Source of the DNA: Corynebacterium bouchesdurhonense
GTDB lineage: Bacteria; Actinomycetota; Actinomycetes; Mycobacteriales; Mycobacteriaceae
Direction of reading: 5' to 3'
Length of the DNA: 64,000 nucleotides
Assembly (NCBI RefSeq): GCF_900078305.2
Contig: NZ_LT546028.1
Coordinates: 732,948 to 796,947 of the forward strand
Position numbers and translations under genes: made by a program. Positions within the stretch are counted from its first letter, which is position 1; every line of letters starts with the position of its first letter. Below are positions 1 to 9,679 of this stretch, in pieces. A model generated the notes under the pieces. It saw only the letters and a program-made list of their open reading frames with translations, was not told the origin of the DNA and ran no database searches.

Positions 1-1111
1 GCAGGTCATCGCGCCAGTACGGCCAAGAGTGGGTGCCCACGTTGCGGAACTCGTAGGTGGCGGGGATGTTCAGGCCCTCCAGCTTGGCGCGCAGGTCGTG
101 CGAGCACTGGTTGATGGCGCCCTCGATCACGCCGCCCTCAACCTGCAGCTTTGCCGACGCCACCTGCGCAACGCCGTCCGGCGCGCCGAGGCCCAGCAGG
201 TAGCCCACCTGGTCCGGGCGGCCGGCCAGGCCGGTGGCGGTGGAGATGTAAAGCGCGGTGCCGCGGAGGCGCTCGGCGTTGACCAGCGCGTCATTCCAGC
301 GGTTGTACGGGCCGTTCATCGGGCCCCACATGCGCTCCGGCGTAATGGTTGTGAAATCGCTGTTGCCCGCGCGGTTGACCGTCAGGCGCGCGAAGTTGTA
401 GCCCGCCGGGGAGCTGGTGGCGGCGCAGCCGGAGAAGGAGGCCGCGGCGTTGTAGAAGCCGGGGTAGTGCTCCGGCAGCACCAGCGCGGAGGTGCCGGAC
501 ATGGAGAAGCCCACAATCGCGCGGCGGCTATCGGCTCCCAGGGTCCGCTCGATCGGGCCCGGCAGCTCCTTGGCCAGGAAGGTCTCCCACTTCTGCGGGC
601 CCTGCAGGTAGGCGGTGTTCATCGTGTCATCAAGCCAGTCGGTGTAGTACGAGAACGCGCCCGCCTGCGGGATGACCACGTTGACGCCCTTGCCCGCGAA
701 GAACTCCTTCACCGGCGCCATCTTCAGCCAATCCTGGTTCTGCTCCGCGCCGCCGGCACCGTTGAGCAGGTAGACGGTGGGGGCGCCGGACACGCGCTGG
801 CCCTGCGCGTTGGTGGCCGGGATCACCGCGACGGGGATGTCGCGGCGCATGGACGGCGAGTAGACCTTGTAGGAGAGCACAGTCTTGTGGTCCACCTGCT
901 GGACCCAGTCCTGCGGCTTGGTGGTGCCCGCCACCAGGGACGGGCTGCGCGGCGCGTCCCACGCCTTCACGGTGCCGACGGGGGTCTGCCCCGCAACCTG
1001 CGCGGCGGGGATCGCGGCGCCCGCGGACGGGGCGGTGGCCACCGCGCCCAGCGCGCTGAGGGAGACGGCTGCGGCGGCGAGGGTGGCGGTGACGGTGCGC
1101 TTCAAGCTCAT
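1..1111 (-). CDS. Mycoloyltransferase-type secreted esterase (3' end beyond window)
   Basis: Alpha/beta-hydrolase of the antigen-85/corynomycoloyltransferase family, which moves mycolic acids from trehalose monomycolate onto cell-wall acceptors outside the plasma membrane. From the ATG at 1111 there are 370 codons in the window without a stop, so the C-terminus lies beyond base 1. Residues 1-33 form a signal peptide (basic start, alanine-rich core, cleavage near AGA-A). The nucleophile elbow reads GFSMSGTSAL, and a GTHSWPYWRDDL segment near the window edge carries the expected catalytic histidine. A second family member lies at 1422-3069 on the same strand. A TAATAT-like -10 element lies only about 8 bases upstream of the start, so the message may have a very short leader. 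Confidence 0.9.
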   Translation of the reverse strand, partial: MSLKRTVTATLAAAAVSLSALGAVATAPSAGAAIPAAQVAGQTPVGTVKAWDAPRSPSLVAGTTKPQDWVQQVDHKTVLSYKVYSPSMRRDIPVAVIPATNAQGQRVSGAPTVYLLNGAGGAEQNQDWLKMAPVKEFFAGKGVNVVIPQAGAFSYYTDWLDDTMNTAYLQGPQKWETFLAKELPGPIERTLGADSRRAIVGFSMSGTSALVLPEHYPGFYNAAASFSGCAATSSPAGYNFARLTVNRAGNSDFTTITPERMWGPMNGPYNRWNDALVNAERLRGTALYISTATGLAGRPDQVGYLLGLGAPDGVAQVASAKLQVEGGVIEGAINQCSHDLRAKLEGLNIPATYEFRNVGTHSWPYWRDDL

Positions 1112-1189
1112 GCCTCGCTATATTACGGTCACTTTAAGCAACTTGTGCAACAATAGTGCGCAATCCACTACCCCAAAAGGAGCGTTCCC

Positions 1190-1300
1190 ATGAATCCGAT
1201 CGAGCAGCTGCAGCTTCAGGTCAACGAGGTCCTCGGCCAGGTCATCCACCTCGGTTCCTCCACCTCGTCCACCATCGCGTACGGCCTGGGCCTGTTCTAG
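1190..1300 (+). CDS. 36-residue ORF between the mycoloyltransferase genes, possible mycomembrane peptide
   Basis: A short ORF with a strong ribosome binding site (AAAAGGAG, 7 bases before ATG). The N-terminal half is polar and predicted amphipathic (MNPIEQLQLQ...). The C-terminal half has a run of serines and threonines (SSTSST) followed by a hydrophobic tail ending GLGLF. It lies divergently from one mycoloyltransferase gene and convergently to the other, and ends in a strong terminator. Known corynebacterial porin peptides PorA and PorH and the peptide ProtX are similarly tiny, lack signal peptides and are O-mycoloylated on serine. Placing this ORF in that class is inference from size, composition and neighbours; I see no clear sequence match. 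Confidence 0.55.
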   Translation: MNPIEQLQLQVNEVLGQVIHLGSSTSSTIAYGLGLF

Positions 1301-1336
1301 AGCCTATTCTGGGGCCTGTTCTAGGGCCTGTTCTCG
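1289..1336 (+). repeat. Four 12-bp tandem repeats spanning the stop codon of the small ORF
   Basis: Units are GGCCTGTTCTAG, AGCCTATTCTGG, GGCCTGTTCTAG and GGCCTGTTCTCG. The unit keeps the reading frame and encodes G/S-L-F-(stop/W/S). The stop codon of the 36-residue ORF is the TAG of unit 1; unit 2 has TGG at that position. Confidence 0.85.
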
Positions 1337-1358
1337 ACCCGAGAACCCAAGTACCCAG

Positions 1359-1400
1359 CGCAAAAACCGCGGCGGCCACCCGGCCACCGCGGTTTTTGCG
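1359..1400. terminator. Strong bidirectional rho-independent terminator
   Basis: Inverted repeat with 14-bp arms, CGCAAAAACCGCGG (1359-1372) and CCGCGGTTTTTGCG (1387-1400). A- and T-runs inside the arms supply a U-tract in both directions. It separates the plus-strand small ORF from the convergent mycoloyltransferase gene ending at 1422. Confidence 0.85.
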
Positions 1401-1421
1401 TTATTACCTGACTTCCCGCCC

Positions 1422-2660
1422 CTACTGCTGGAACTTCCCGGGCAGCAGCGCCGGCCCGATCACGCGCTCCCAGGAGACCTTGAGGTCGTCGTGCCACACC
1501 GGCCAGGAGTGGGTGCCGGTGGCGCGCTTGTTAAAGGTCACGGGCACGTCGAGCGCCTTGAGCTTGGTGTGCAGGTCGTGCGTGCAGGCGTTCATCGCCG
1601 CCTCGATCGCGCCGCCCTCCACCTGCAGGGTCAGTGCCTGGGCCAGCGCCTCGGAGGACGTCAGCTCCTTGGCCTTCTTTAGCTCGCCGATCATGTCGGT
1701 GCTGCTGGGCAGGCCGGTGCCGGCGGAGATATAGAGCTTGGTCTGCGTGCCGCGCAGCTTCTCCGCCATCACCAGCGCGTCGTTGTAGCGGTTGTACTCG
1801 GAACCGCGCGCGCCCCACAGGTCAGCGGGGGAGAGGTTGCCGCGCCCGGCGGAGCCGCGGTTGACGGTCAGGCCCACAAAGAAGGACGGCAGCGCGGTGG
1901 AGGTTGCGGCGCAGCCCGAGAAAGAACCCACGGCGGCGTACTGGTCCGGGTTGTGCTCCGCCAGGAGCAGTGCCGAGGTGGCGGACATGGAGAAGCCGGA
2001 CACGGCGCGCGTGCCGTTCGCGTTCAGGAACGGCTCGATGGAGTTGGGCAGCTCGGAGCCGAGGAAGGTGGACCACTTCTGCTTGCCGTGCAGGTACGTG
2101 TTCGGCTGCGGGTCACTGAGCCAGTCCACGTAGTAGGAGAACGCGCCCTCCATCGGGATCACCACGTTCACCGGCTCGTCCTGGAACGTGTCGCGCACCT
2201 GCTCAAACGCCTGGGTGAGCCAGTCGGTGTCCTGCTCGGATCCGCCCGCGCCGTTGAGTAGGTAGTAGGTGGGTGCGCCGGTGAGCAAGGTGCCGTCCGG
2301 GTTGGTCGCGCGGATCACCGCCACCGGGATGTTTCGGCCCATCGAGTCGGAGTACACCTGGTACGCCTTGCCGCCCTTGATCAGCCCGATGTTGTGGAAC
2401 CAGGCCTGGGGGTTGCCCTTGTAGTTGACGGGCGCGGCCGTAAGTTCGCTCACCTTCTCCGGCGTGGCTGTGCTGCCGGCCAGGTTCTCCCCGGCCACCG
2501 CGGGCATGTTGTCCACCTCGGCGCCCTCGGCGTCCGGCCCCAGCAGCTCCTCCACGGCGTTTGCCAGGCCGGCCTTGTCCCCGTCCGGGACGGAGCCGCC
2601 AACCGGGTCAACGCCTTCGGGGCTTTCGCTTGGCCAGGCGCTCCGCCACGGTGATGGCAC
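1422..2660 (-). CDS. Mycoloyltransferase-type secreted esterase, main body (5' end displaced by a chimera)
   Basis: Second antigen-85/corynomycoloyltransferase family member. The catalytic body is intact: the elbow reads [12 protein letters not shown], and [12 protein letters not shown] near the C-terminus carries the histidine. The reading frame stays open to an ATG at 2660, but roughly the first 15 codons overlap, in another frame, a stretch encoding a PyrD fragment, so that start is not real. The true N-terminus, with a signal peptide, is almost certainly the ORF beginning at 3069. In the intact gene the two parts would be continuous. Family-typical length would be restored by joining about 77 N-terminal residues to about 397 body residues. 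Confidence 0.8.
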   Translation of the reverse strand: MPSPWRSAWPSESPEGVDPVGGSVPDGDKAGLANAVEELLGPDAEGAEVDNMPAVAGENLAGSTATPEKVSELTAAPVNYKGNPQAWFHNIGLIKGGKAYQVYSDSMGRNIPVAVIRATNPDGTLLTGAPTYYLLNGAGGSEQDTDWLTQAFEQVRDTFQDEPVNVVIPMEGAFSYYVDWLSDPQPNTYLHGKQKWSTFLGSELPNSIEPFLNANGTRAVSGFSMSATSALLLAEHNPDQYAAVGSFSGCAATSTALPSFFVGLTVNRGSAGRGNLSPADLWGARGSEYNRYNDALVMAEKLRGTQTKLYISAGTGLPSSTDMIGELKKAKELTSSEALAQALTLQVEGGAIEAAMNACTHDLHTKLKALDVPVTFNKRATGTHSWPVWHDDLKVSWERVIGPALLPGKFQQ

Positions 2661-2750
2661 CCTCGTTGTTAAAACCCATGCGGTTCAAGATGGCCTTGTC
2701 CGCGGGGAGGCGGAACAGGCGGGGGGCGGGGTTGCCGGGGCTCGGAGATC
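2612..2750 (-). other. Misplaced fragment of pyrD (class 2 dihydroorotate dehydrogenase)
   Basis: On the minus strand, in a frame different from the esterase, this stretch encodes a peptide running [20 protein letters not shown] and then MGFNNEGA...VAERLAK. That is the characteristic PyrD segment with the NRMGFNN motif. It has no start codon and no further PyrD sequence on either side. It breaks the mycoloyltransferase gene. The edges are approximate: the left edge is blurred by a shared GC-rich stretch, and the right edge fades into low-quality-looking sequence next to a poly-T run. Confidence 0.8.
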
Positions 2751-2791
2751 CGCACCAGACACCGCCATACGTATGAATATTTTTTTTTTTT

Positions 2792-2838
2792 CAAGCAGAA
2801 GACGGCATACGAGATAGGAGTCCGTCTCGTGGGCTCGG
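2792..2838 (+). other. Illumina Nextera P7 adapter, index and transposon-end sequence (not biological)
   Basis: Bases 2792-2815 are the complete 24-base Illumina P7 sequence (begins CAAGCAGAAGACGGCATACG). Bases 2816-2823 are AGGAGTCC, the reverse complement of Nextera index N705. Bases 2824-2838 are GTCTCGTGGGCTCGG, the start of the Nextera read-2 adapter. A 12-base T run precedes it (2780-2791), as expected from read-through past the adapter end seen on the opposite strand. This is sequencing-library sequence incorporated into the contig. Confidence 0.98.
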
Positions 2839-3069
2839 CGCGGTGGCGCTGGGGATCTTCTCCGGCTCCTCCGCTGGCACCGCTGGCGCCGCTGGCACCA
2901 CGGCCTCGGTTTCCAGGTTGGCGGGTCGCACCGGCGCCACCTGGGTGGCCAGCGCCTGGGGCTGCTCGTCGGAGGCGGTGCGCACGCCCGGAACGGCGGC
3001 GACGGCGAGGGCTACTGCGGCGGCGGTGGCCGCAGCTGCGGCGGATGCAGCGGGGCGGGAAAACTTCAT
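2839..3069 (-). pseudogene. N-terminal part of the second mycoloyltransferase, cut off by the adapter
   Basis: ATG at 3069 begins a signal peptide: KFSRPAAS, an alanine/valine-rich core, then [12 protein letters not shown] proline/alanine/glutamate-rich linker of about 45 residues follows. The frame then runs into adapter sequence, which encodes a spurious tail. It most likely belongs to the esterase whose body lies at 1422-2613, so the gene is broken in the assembly and not necessarily in the cell. The 125 bases between this start and lpd hold a TATATT element suited to transcription of either gene. Confidence 0.7.
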
Positions 3070-3194
3070 CGGTGTGGCTTTCTAGGCTTCAAGGCAGGGG
3101 TGTGTGCGTTCGCTCCATATATATTGCCAGATATCCCCGGCATTACCCGGCCGAGACCTCACGCCGATGCGGGGCGGCACGTATCCTTGAGATC

Positions 3195-4607
3195 GTGAGT
3201 AACGAACATTTTGACGTTGTTGTCCTCGGCGCGGGCCCCGGTGGCTACGTTGCCGCTATCCGCGCAGCTCAGCTGGGCAAGAAGGTTGCCGTAGTTGAGA
3301 AGAAGTACTGGGGCGGTGTCTGCCTCAACGTGGGCTGCATCCCGTCCAAGTCCCTGATCAAGAACGCCGAGGTGGCGTCGATCTTCAAGCACGACGCGAA
3401 GACCTTCGGCATCAAGGGCGACGTGGAATTCGATTACACCGATGCCCACAAGCGCTCCCGCAAGGTCTCCGAGAAGATCGTGGGCGGCGTGCACTACCTG
3501 ATGAAGAAAAACAAGATCACCGAGATCAACGGTCTCGGCTCGTTCAAGGACGCCTCCACCATCGAGATCACCGAGGGCGACGACAAGGGCAAGGTCATCA
3601 CCTTCGACGACTGCATCATCGCCACCGGCTCCGTGGTCCGCACCCTGCCGGGCATCGAGCTGTCCGACAACGTGGTGTCCTACGAGGAGCAGATCCTCAA
3701 CCCCGAGGCCCCGGAGAAGATGGTCATCGTCGGCGCCGGCGCCATCGGCATGGAGTTCGCCTACGTGCTGTCCAACTACGGCGTGGACGTCACCGTGGTC
3801 GAGTACATGGACCGCGTCCTGCCGAACGAGGACAAGGACGTGTCCAAGGAAATTGCCAAGGCGTACAAGAAGCTGGGCGTGAAGCTGCTCACCGGCCACG
3901 CCACGACCGCGGTGCGCGACAACGGCGACTCCGTTGAGGTGGATATTCAGAAGAACGGCACCGAGGACACCCAGACCCTGACGGTGGACCGCGTCATGAT
4001 CTCCGTCGGCTTCGCCCCGCGCACCGAGGGCTACGGCCTGGAGAACACCGGCGTGGAGCTTACCGACCGCGGCGCCATCGCCATCGACGAGCGCATGCGC
4101 ACCAACGTCGAGCACATCTACGCCATCGGCGACGTGACCGCGAAGCTCCAGCTCGCCCACGTGGCCGAGGCGCAGGGCATCATCGCCGCGGAGACCATCG
4201 CCGATGCGGAGACCCTCGAGATCGAGGATTACATGATGACGCCGCGCGCCACCTTCTGTAACCCGCAGGTGGCCTCCATGGGCTACACCGAGGAGCAGGC
4301 GAAGGAGAAGTGGCCGGACCGCGAGATCAAGGTGGCCACCTTCCCGTTCACCGCCAACGGCAAGGCCGTGGGCCTGGCTGAGACCGCCGGCTTTGCCAAG
4401 CTGGTGGCGGACGCCGAGTTCGGCGAGATCCTTGGTGCGCACCTGGTGGGCGCCAACGTCTCCGAGCTGCTGCCGGAGGTCACCCTGGCCCAGCGCTTCG
4501 ACCTCACCGCAGGCGAGATCGCGCGCAACATCCACATCCACCCGACGCTGTCGGAGGCGCTCAAGGAGATCGCCCACGGCATCGAGGGCCACATGATCAA
4601 CCTGTAA
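3195..4607 (+). CDS. lpd: Dihydrolipoyl dehydrogenase (E3)
   Basis: FAD- and NAD-dependent E3 subunit that reoxidises dihydrolipoamide in the pyruvate and 2-oxoglutarate dehydrogenase complexes. The 470 residues match corynebacterial Lpd. The FAD-binding GAGPGG lies at the N-terminus, the redox-active disulfide is in [13 protein letters not shown], and the NAD site is [10 protein letters not shown] near residue 185. Further motifs are the second FAD signature YAIGDV and the HIHPTLSE active-site histidine near the C-terminus. I chose the GTG at 3195 because the FAD fold begins six residues later; the frame is open further upstream only through adapter sequence. The gene stands alone and ends in a clear terminator. 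Confidence 0.97.
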   Translation: MSNEHFDVVVLGAGPGGYVAAIRAAQLGKKVAVVEKKYWGGVCLNVGCIPSKSLIKNAEVASIFKHDAKTFGIKGDVEFDYTDAHKRSRKVSEKIVGGVHYLMKKNKITEINGLGSFKDASTIEITEGDDKGKVITFDDCIIATGSVVRTLPGIELSDNVVSYEEQILNPEAPEKMVIVGAGAIGMEFAYVLSNYGVDVTVVEYMDRVLPNEDKDVSKEIAKAYKKLGVKLLTGHATTAVRDNGDSVEVDIQKNGTEDTQTLTVDRVMISVGFAPRTEGYGLENTGVELTDRGAIAIDERMRTNVEHIYAIGDVTAKLQLAHVAEAQGIIAAETIADAETLEIEDYMMTPRATFCNPQVASMGYTEEQAKEKWPDREIKVATFPFTANGKAVGLAETAGFAKLVADAEFGEILGAHLVGANVSELLPEVTLAQRFDLTAGEIARNIHIHPTLSEALKEIAHGIEGHMINL

Positions 4608-4621
4608 GCAGCGGGTAGGTG

Positions 4622-4654
4622 AAGAACGCCCCGGGCGCTGTCCGGGGCGTTCTT
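4622..4654 (+). terminator. Terminator of lpd
   Basis: Perfect 13-bp inverted repeat: AAGAACGCCCCGG (4622-4634) and CCGGGGCGTTCTT (4642-4654), 7-base loop, located 15 bases after the lpd stop. Confidence 0.85.
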
Positions 4655-4693
4655 GCTGTTTGCCCGCAGTGCGCGGGCCGACACAGAAGAGAA

Positions 4694-4717
4694 GCACCGG
4701 CCTGGGGTGGCCGGTGC
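4694..4717 (-). terminator. Probable terminator of the SRPBCC gene
   Basis: Inverted repeat GCACCGGCC (4694-4702) and GGCCGGTGC (4709-4717). Read on the minus strand it is followed by TTCTCTT. It lies 27 bases beyond the stop of the minus-strand gene at 4744. Confidence 0.6.
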
Positions 4718-4743
4718 GTGCTCCTAGGTTGTGTCGACAAGTA

Positions 4744-5223
4744 CTAGCTCTCGGTGCCGGAGACAGCCTCCGCGAGGGCGTCGAGGGATTTGGCCAGGAA
4801 GTCGTCGTCGAAGTTCTCGCTCATCTTGCGCACCTGGTCGGACTCGATCTCGTCGCGCTCGTAGGTGAGGGCGACGCGGGTGTGGTCCGGATCGACCGGC
4901 TCGAGCTCGTAGAGCCACTTTGCGCCGACCTTGACCTCGGCGGTGATGTTCTCCACGTTCTTCCAGCCGATGACGCGACCCTCCTGGAAGGCGAAGACCT
5001 CGTTGACGGTCTGGTAATCGCCGTCTTCCTTGGTCATGTTCATGGTGAAGGTGTCGCCCACGGCCTTCAGGCGCTCGCCCTGGTCGACGGACTGCACCAT
5101 GCCGGAATCATCGGTCTCGGGGTGGCGCTCCGGGTTGGAGAGGATGTCGAAGATCTCCTTCGCGGGGGCGTCGATGACGCGGGACGCGGAGTTGTTCAGG
5201 TTGTCATTGTTGTTATCAGCCAT
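4744..5223 (-). CDS. SRPBCC-family (START-like) protein
   Basis: A 159-residue soluble protein with the helix-grip fold typical of polyketide cyclase/CoxG-like SRPBCC proteins. It opens with SRVIDAPAKEIFDILSNPERHPETD, the usual first strand and helix, and continues with alternating strands (NEVFAFQEGRVIGWKN, AKWLYELEP, TRVALTYE) and a long C-terminal helix. Family members bind hydrophobic ligands, but nothing here identifies the ligand. An N-terminal stretch of asparagines precedes the domain. It is transcribed divergently from sdhCAB, sharing a 266-base spacer. Confidence 0.8.
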   Translation of the reverse strand: MADNNNDNLNNSASRVIDAPAKEIFDILSNPERHPETDDSGMVQSVDQGERLKAVGDTFTMNMTKEDGDYQTVNEVFAFQEGRVIGWKNVENITAEVKVGAKWLYELEPVDPDHTRVALTYERDEIESDQVRKMSENFDDDFLAKSLDALAEAVSGTES

Positions 5224-5489
5224 GCGTCCGACGATACAGACTTTTTGGAAAGCCCGTGGTTAGGTGCCACTTACCAACCAAAGTTTGACGCTTAAAGGGG
5301 TGGCGCACGGTGTGAGTGGCGGAAATCACATGCAGACGCGTTTTTGCGGAAATCCCTAATAGAAGGCACCCTGCCCGCCGCTGCGCGAACGAGCGGGCGC
5401 GTGCCGGCAGGCGGGGTGCGCGAACGCTGGCCGGAAAGTAGGTAAGAGACGGGCCCCTTCCTTAAAGTGAAATCGACACTGGAGGTGCC
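5224..5489. promoter_or_regulatory. Divergent promoter region of the SRPBCC gene and sdhCAB
   Basis: No gene here. The sdhC ribosome binding site is GGAGG at 5481-5485, with ATG at 5490. On the minus strand a TATCGT -10-like element lies about 10 bases before the SRPBCC start. A GTTAGGTGCCACTTACCAA stretch near 5259-5277 loosely resembles a DtxR box (about 12 of 19 consensus positions). CCAAAGTTTGACG followed by AAAGGGGT resembles RamB and RamA half-sites known upstream of C. glutamicum sdhCAB. These regulator assignments are tentative. Confidence 0.35.
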
Positions 5490-6260
5490 ATGACTGTAAA
5501 AAACGCAGACCGTGAAGCCATTCGTCACGGAAAAATCACTGAAGCGCCGCTGCGCGAGCGGCCGTCCTTCCCAACTTGGGCCGTCAAGCTGACCATGGCC
5601 ATCACCGGCCTCATCTTCGGCCTGTTCGTGCTGGGCCACATGGTGGGCAACCTGAAGATCTTTATGCCGCTCAACCACGGCGTCGCGCCGATTGACGAGT
5701 ACGGCGAGTGGCTGCGCACCATCGGCGAGCCGCTGTTCCCGCGCGAGGGATTCCTCTGGATCGTGCGCATCGTGCTGCTCGCCTGCCTGGCGCTGCACAT
5801 CTGGGGTGCCTTCACCCTCCGCGCCCGCTCCGCGCGCTCCCGCGGCAAGTTCAAGCGCACCAACCTGATGGGCGGCTGGCAGTCCACCGCCACCCGCGCG
5901 ATGCTCGCCACCGGCGTGATCCTGCTGCTGTTCATCATCTTCCACCTGCTCGACCTCACCTTCGGCGAGGTTGTGGCCTCCGACGAGTTCGTCCACGGCG
6001 CCGTCCGCGACAACCTGCTGGCCACCTTCGCCCCCGAGCGCTGGTTTGTCACCCTGTTCTACGTCCTGGCCATGGTGGCGCTGGCTCTGCACCTCACCCA
6101 CGGTATCTACCTGGCGGTTTCTGACCTCGGCTGGCTCGGTGAGCGCGGCCGTGGCTGGATGGTGCTGCTGGCCTACGTCCTGCCATTCATCGTCGTCGTC
6201 GGCAACATCGTGATGCCGATCGCCATCGCCCTCGGCTGGGTTCCGGAATTCTCTCGGTAA
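5490..6260 (+). CDS. sdhC: Succinate dehydrogenase cytochrome b subunit
   Basis: Membrane anchor of succinate:menaquinone oxidoreductase, 256 residues, the b558-type single-anchor form used by Corynebacterium and Bacillus. Five hydrophobic helices are visible. Conserved histidines, candidate heme b ligands, lie within or near them (FVLGHMVGNLKIF, LALHIWGAF, IIFHLLDLTFG, LALHLTHGIYLAVSDLG). The N-terminus (MTVKNADREAIRHGKITEA) is nearly the same as I remember for C. glutamicum SdhC. It is the first gene of sdhCAB, with sdhA beginning 42 bases downstream. The start is supported by GGAGG 4 bases before ATG. Confidence 0.96.
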   Translation: MTVKNADREAIRHGKITEAPLRERPSFPTWAVKLTMAITGLIFGLFVLGHMVGNLKIFMPLNHGVAPIDEYGEWLRTIGEPLFPREGFLWIVRIVLLACLALHIWGAFTLRARSARSRGKFKRTNLMGGWQSTATRAMLATGVILLLFIIFHLLDLTFGEVVASDEFVHGAVRDNLLATFAPERWFVTLFYVLAMVALALHLTHGIYLAVSDLGWLGERGRGWMVLLAYVLPFIVVVGNIVMPIAIALGWVPEFSR

Positions 6261-6302
6261 AGGCTGACTAGGACTACCCGTTAGGACTACACGGAGAAAA
6301 TT

Positions 6303-8374
<2,072 letters not shown>

Positions 8375-8375
<1 letters not shown>

Positions 8376-9124
8376 TGAAACTGACACTTGAGATCTGGCG
8401 TCAGGCCGGACCCGATACTGACGGACACTTCGAGACCGTCCAGGTCGACGACGCCGTGGAGCAGATGTCGATCTTGGAGCTGCTCGACCACGTCAACGCG
8501 ACCTACGTTGAGGCGGGCAAGGAGCCCTTCACCTTCGCGCACGACTGCCGCGAGGGCATCTGCGGCACCTGCGGCCTGACCGTGAACGGCCGCCCGCACG
8601 GCGCCGGCCAGAACACCACGGCCTGCCTGCAGCGCCTGTTCAACTACAAGGACGGCGACACGCTGAAAATCGAGCCGTTCCGCTCCGGTGCGTTCCCGGT
8701 GATCAAGGACCTCGCGGTTGACCGCTCGGCCCTCGACCGCGTTATGCAGCAGGGCGGCTACATCTCCGTGGCCGCCGGCACCGCCCCGGACGCCGACACT
8801 CTGGCCGTGAACCACCACGACGCCGAGCTGGCGCTCGACTACGCGGCTTGCATCGGCTGCGGCGCATGCGTGGCCGCCTGCCCGAACGGTGCGGCGCACC
8901 TGTTCACCGGCGCGAAGCTGAAGCACCTCAAGCTGCTGCCCCTGGGCAAGCAGGAGCGTGCCCGTCGCGCCCGCAAGATGGTCGACGAGCTGGAGACCAA
9001 CTTCGGCCACTGCTCGCTGTACGGCGAGTGCGCGGACGTGTGCCCGGCCGGCATCCCGCTGGATGCGGTCGGCGCCATCAACGCGGAGCGCGCTCGCGCT
9101 GCTTTCCGCGGTGGTGACGACTAA
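8375..9124 (+). CDS. sdhB: Succinate dehydrogenase iron-sulfur subunit
   Basis: Electron-transfer subunit between SdhA and the SdhC hemes, 249 residues. The [2Fe-2S] ligands are in CREGICGTC plus a later cysteine (TTACLQ). The ferredoxin-like C-terminal half has CIGCGACVAACP and CSLYGECADVCPAG, supplying the [4Fe-4S] and [3Fe-4S] clusters. The ATG overlaps the sdhA stop by one base (TAATG), implying translational coupling. Confidence 0.97.
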
Positions 9125-9182
9125 GAGCTCGTACCGTATAGTTTCGAAGTAATACCTCTCAAGGAAACGTAAGGAACACACC

Positions 9183-9554
9183 ATGGCTTCCCAAGATGCG
9201 GTAGCGGACATCCGGTCGGAGTCCTTCCCGGGCTACCAGACCAAGCTCGAAGATTCATACATTGAGGGCTACGACCCGGTCTCCCTGGGCTCGCCGCACT
9301 CCTCCCTGACGCAGTACTCCACTTGGGTGGCCATGGGCCTGATCCTCGCGTCCCTCTTCGGCTTCGGCATCATGGTTTGGGGTATCGGTGCCCACTTCTA
9401 CGGCTGGGGCGCCCAGTCCGAGGACTACTCCAACGCCCTGATGATGCTCGGCGCCATCGAGATGGCGGTCACGCTTGCGCTCGGCTTCCTGCTGATCTCG
9501 CGCGGCCGCAAGGGGTACAAGGAGTACCGCCGCACCACCGGCCGCCGGAACTAA
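9183..9554 (+). CDS. Small membrane protein downstream of sdhB
   Basis: A 123-residue protein of unknown function. After about 45 polar residues there are two membrane helices (WVAMGLILASLFGFGIMVWGI and ALMMLGAIEMAVTLALGFLLIS), then a basic tail ending RRTTGRRN. A protein of this shape follows sdhCAB in other corynebacteria, so it may help assemble or stabilise succinate dehydrogenase; that is inference from position. AAGGAA-type ribosome binding sequence lies before the ATG. A strong terminator follows, making it the last gene of the sdh operon. Confidence 0.8.
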   Translation: MASQDAVADIRSESFPGYQTKLEDSYIEGYDPVSLGSPHSSLTQYSTWVAMGLILASLFGFGIMVWGIGAHFYGWGAQSEDYSNALMMLGAIEMAVTLALGFLLISRGRKGYKEYRRTTGRRN

Positions 9555-9614
9555 AGGATCTAAGGCGCGGTACAGATCCGCGGCCTCGACCCGCGGCATT
9601 CACCCGCGGCACCC

Positions 9615-9647
9615 ATCCCCGGCTCCCACTGCGGAGCCGGGGATTTT
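9615..9647 (+). terminator. Terminator of the sdhCAB operon
   Basis: Perfect 12-bp inverted repeat ATCCCCGGCTCC (9615-9626) and GGAGCCGGGGAT (9633-9644), 6-base loop, followed by a short T-run. Confidence 0.88.
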
Positions 9648-9679
9648 CCGTGTGTGGGTGAGCTGCTTTAATCGCTTGT

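Noticed and set aside
2829-3194. An upstream extension of the lpd reading frame
   Set aside because: It begins in adapter sequence and runs antisense to a signal peptide gene; the FAD-binding fold starts right after the GTG at 3195.
4694-4717. A second terminator for lpd
   Set aside because: The hairpin lacks a T-run on the plus strand and has one on the minus strand, so it was assigned to the convergent SRPBCC gene.
5259-5277. A DtxR box upstream of sdhC
   Set aside because: Only about 12 of 19 consensus positions match, which is too weak to list as a site of its own; noted only within the promoter-region entry.
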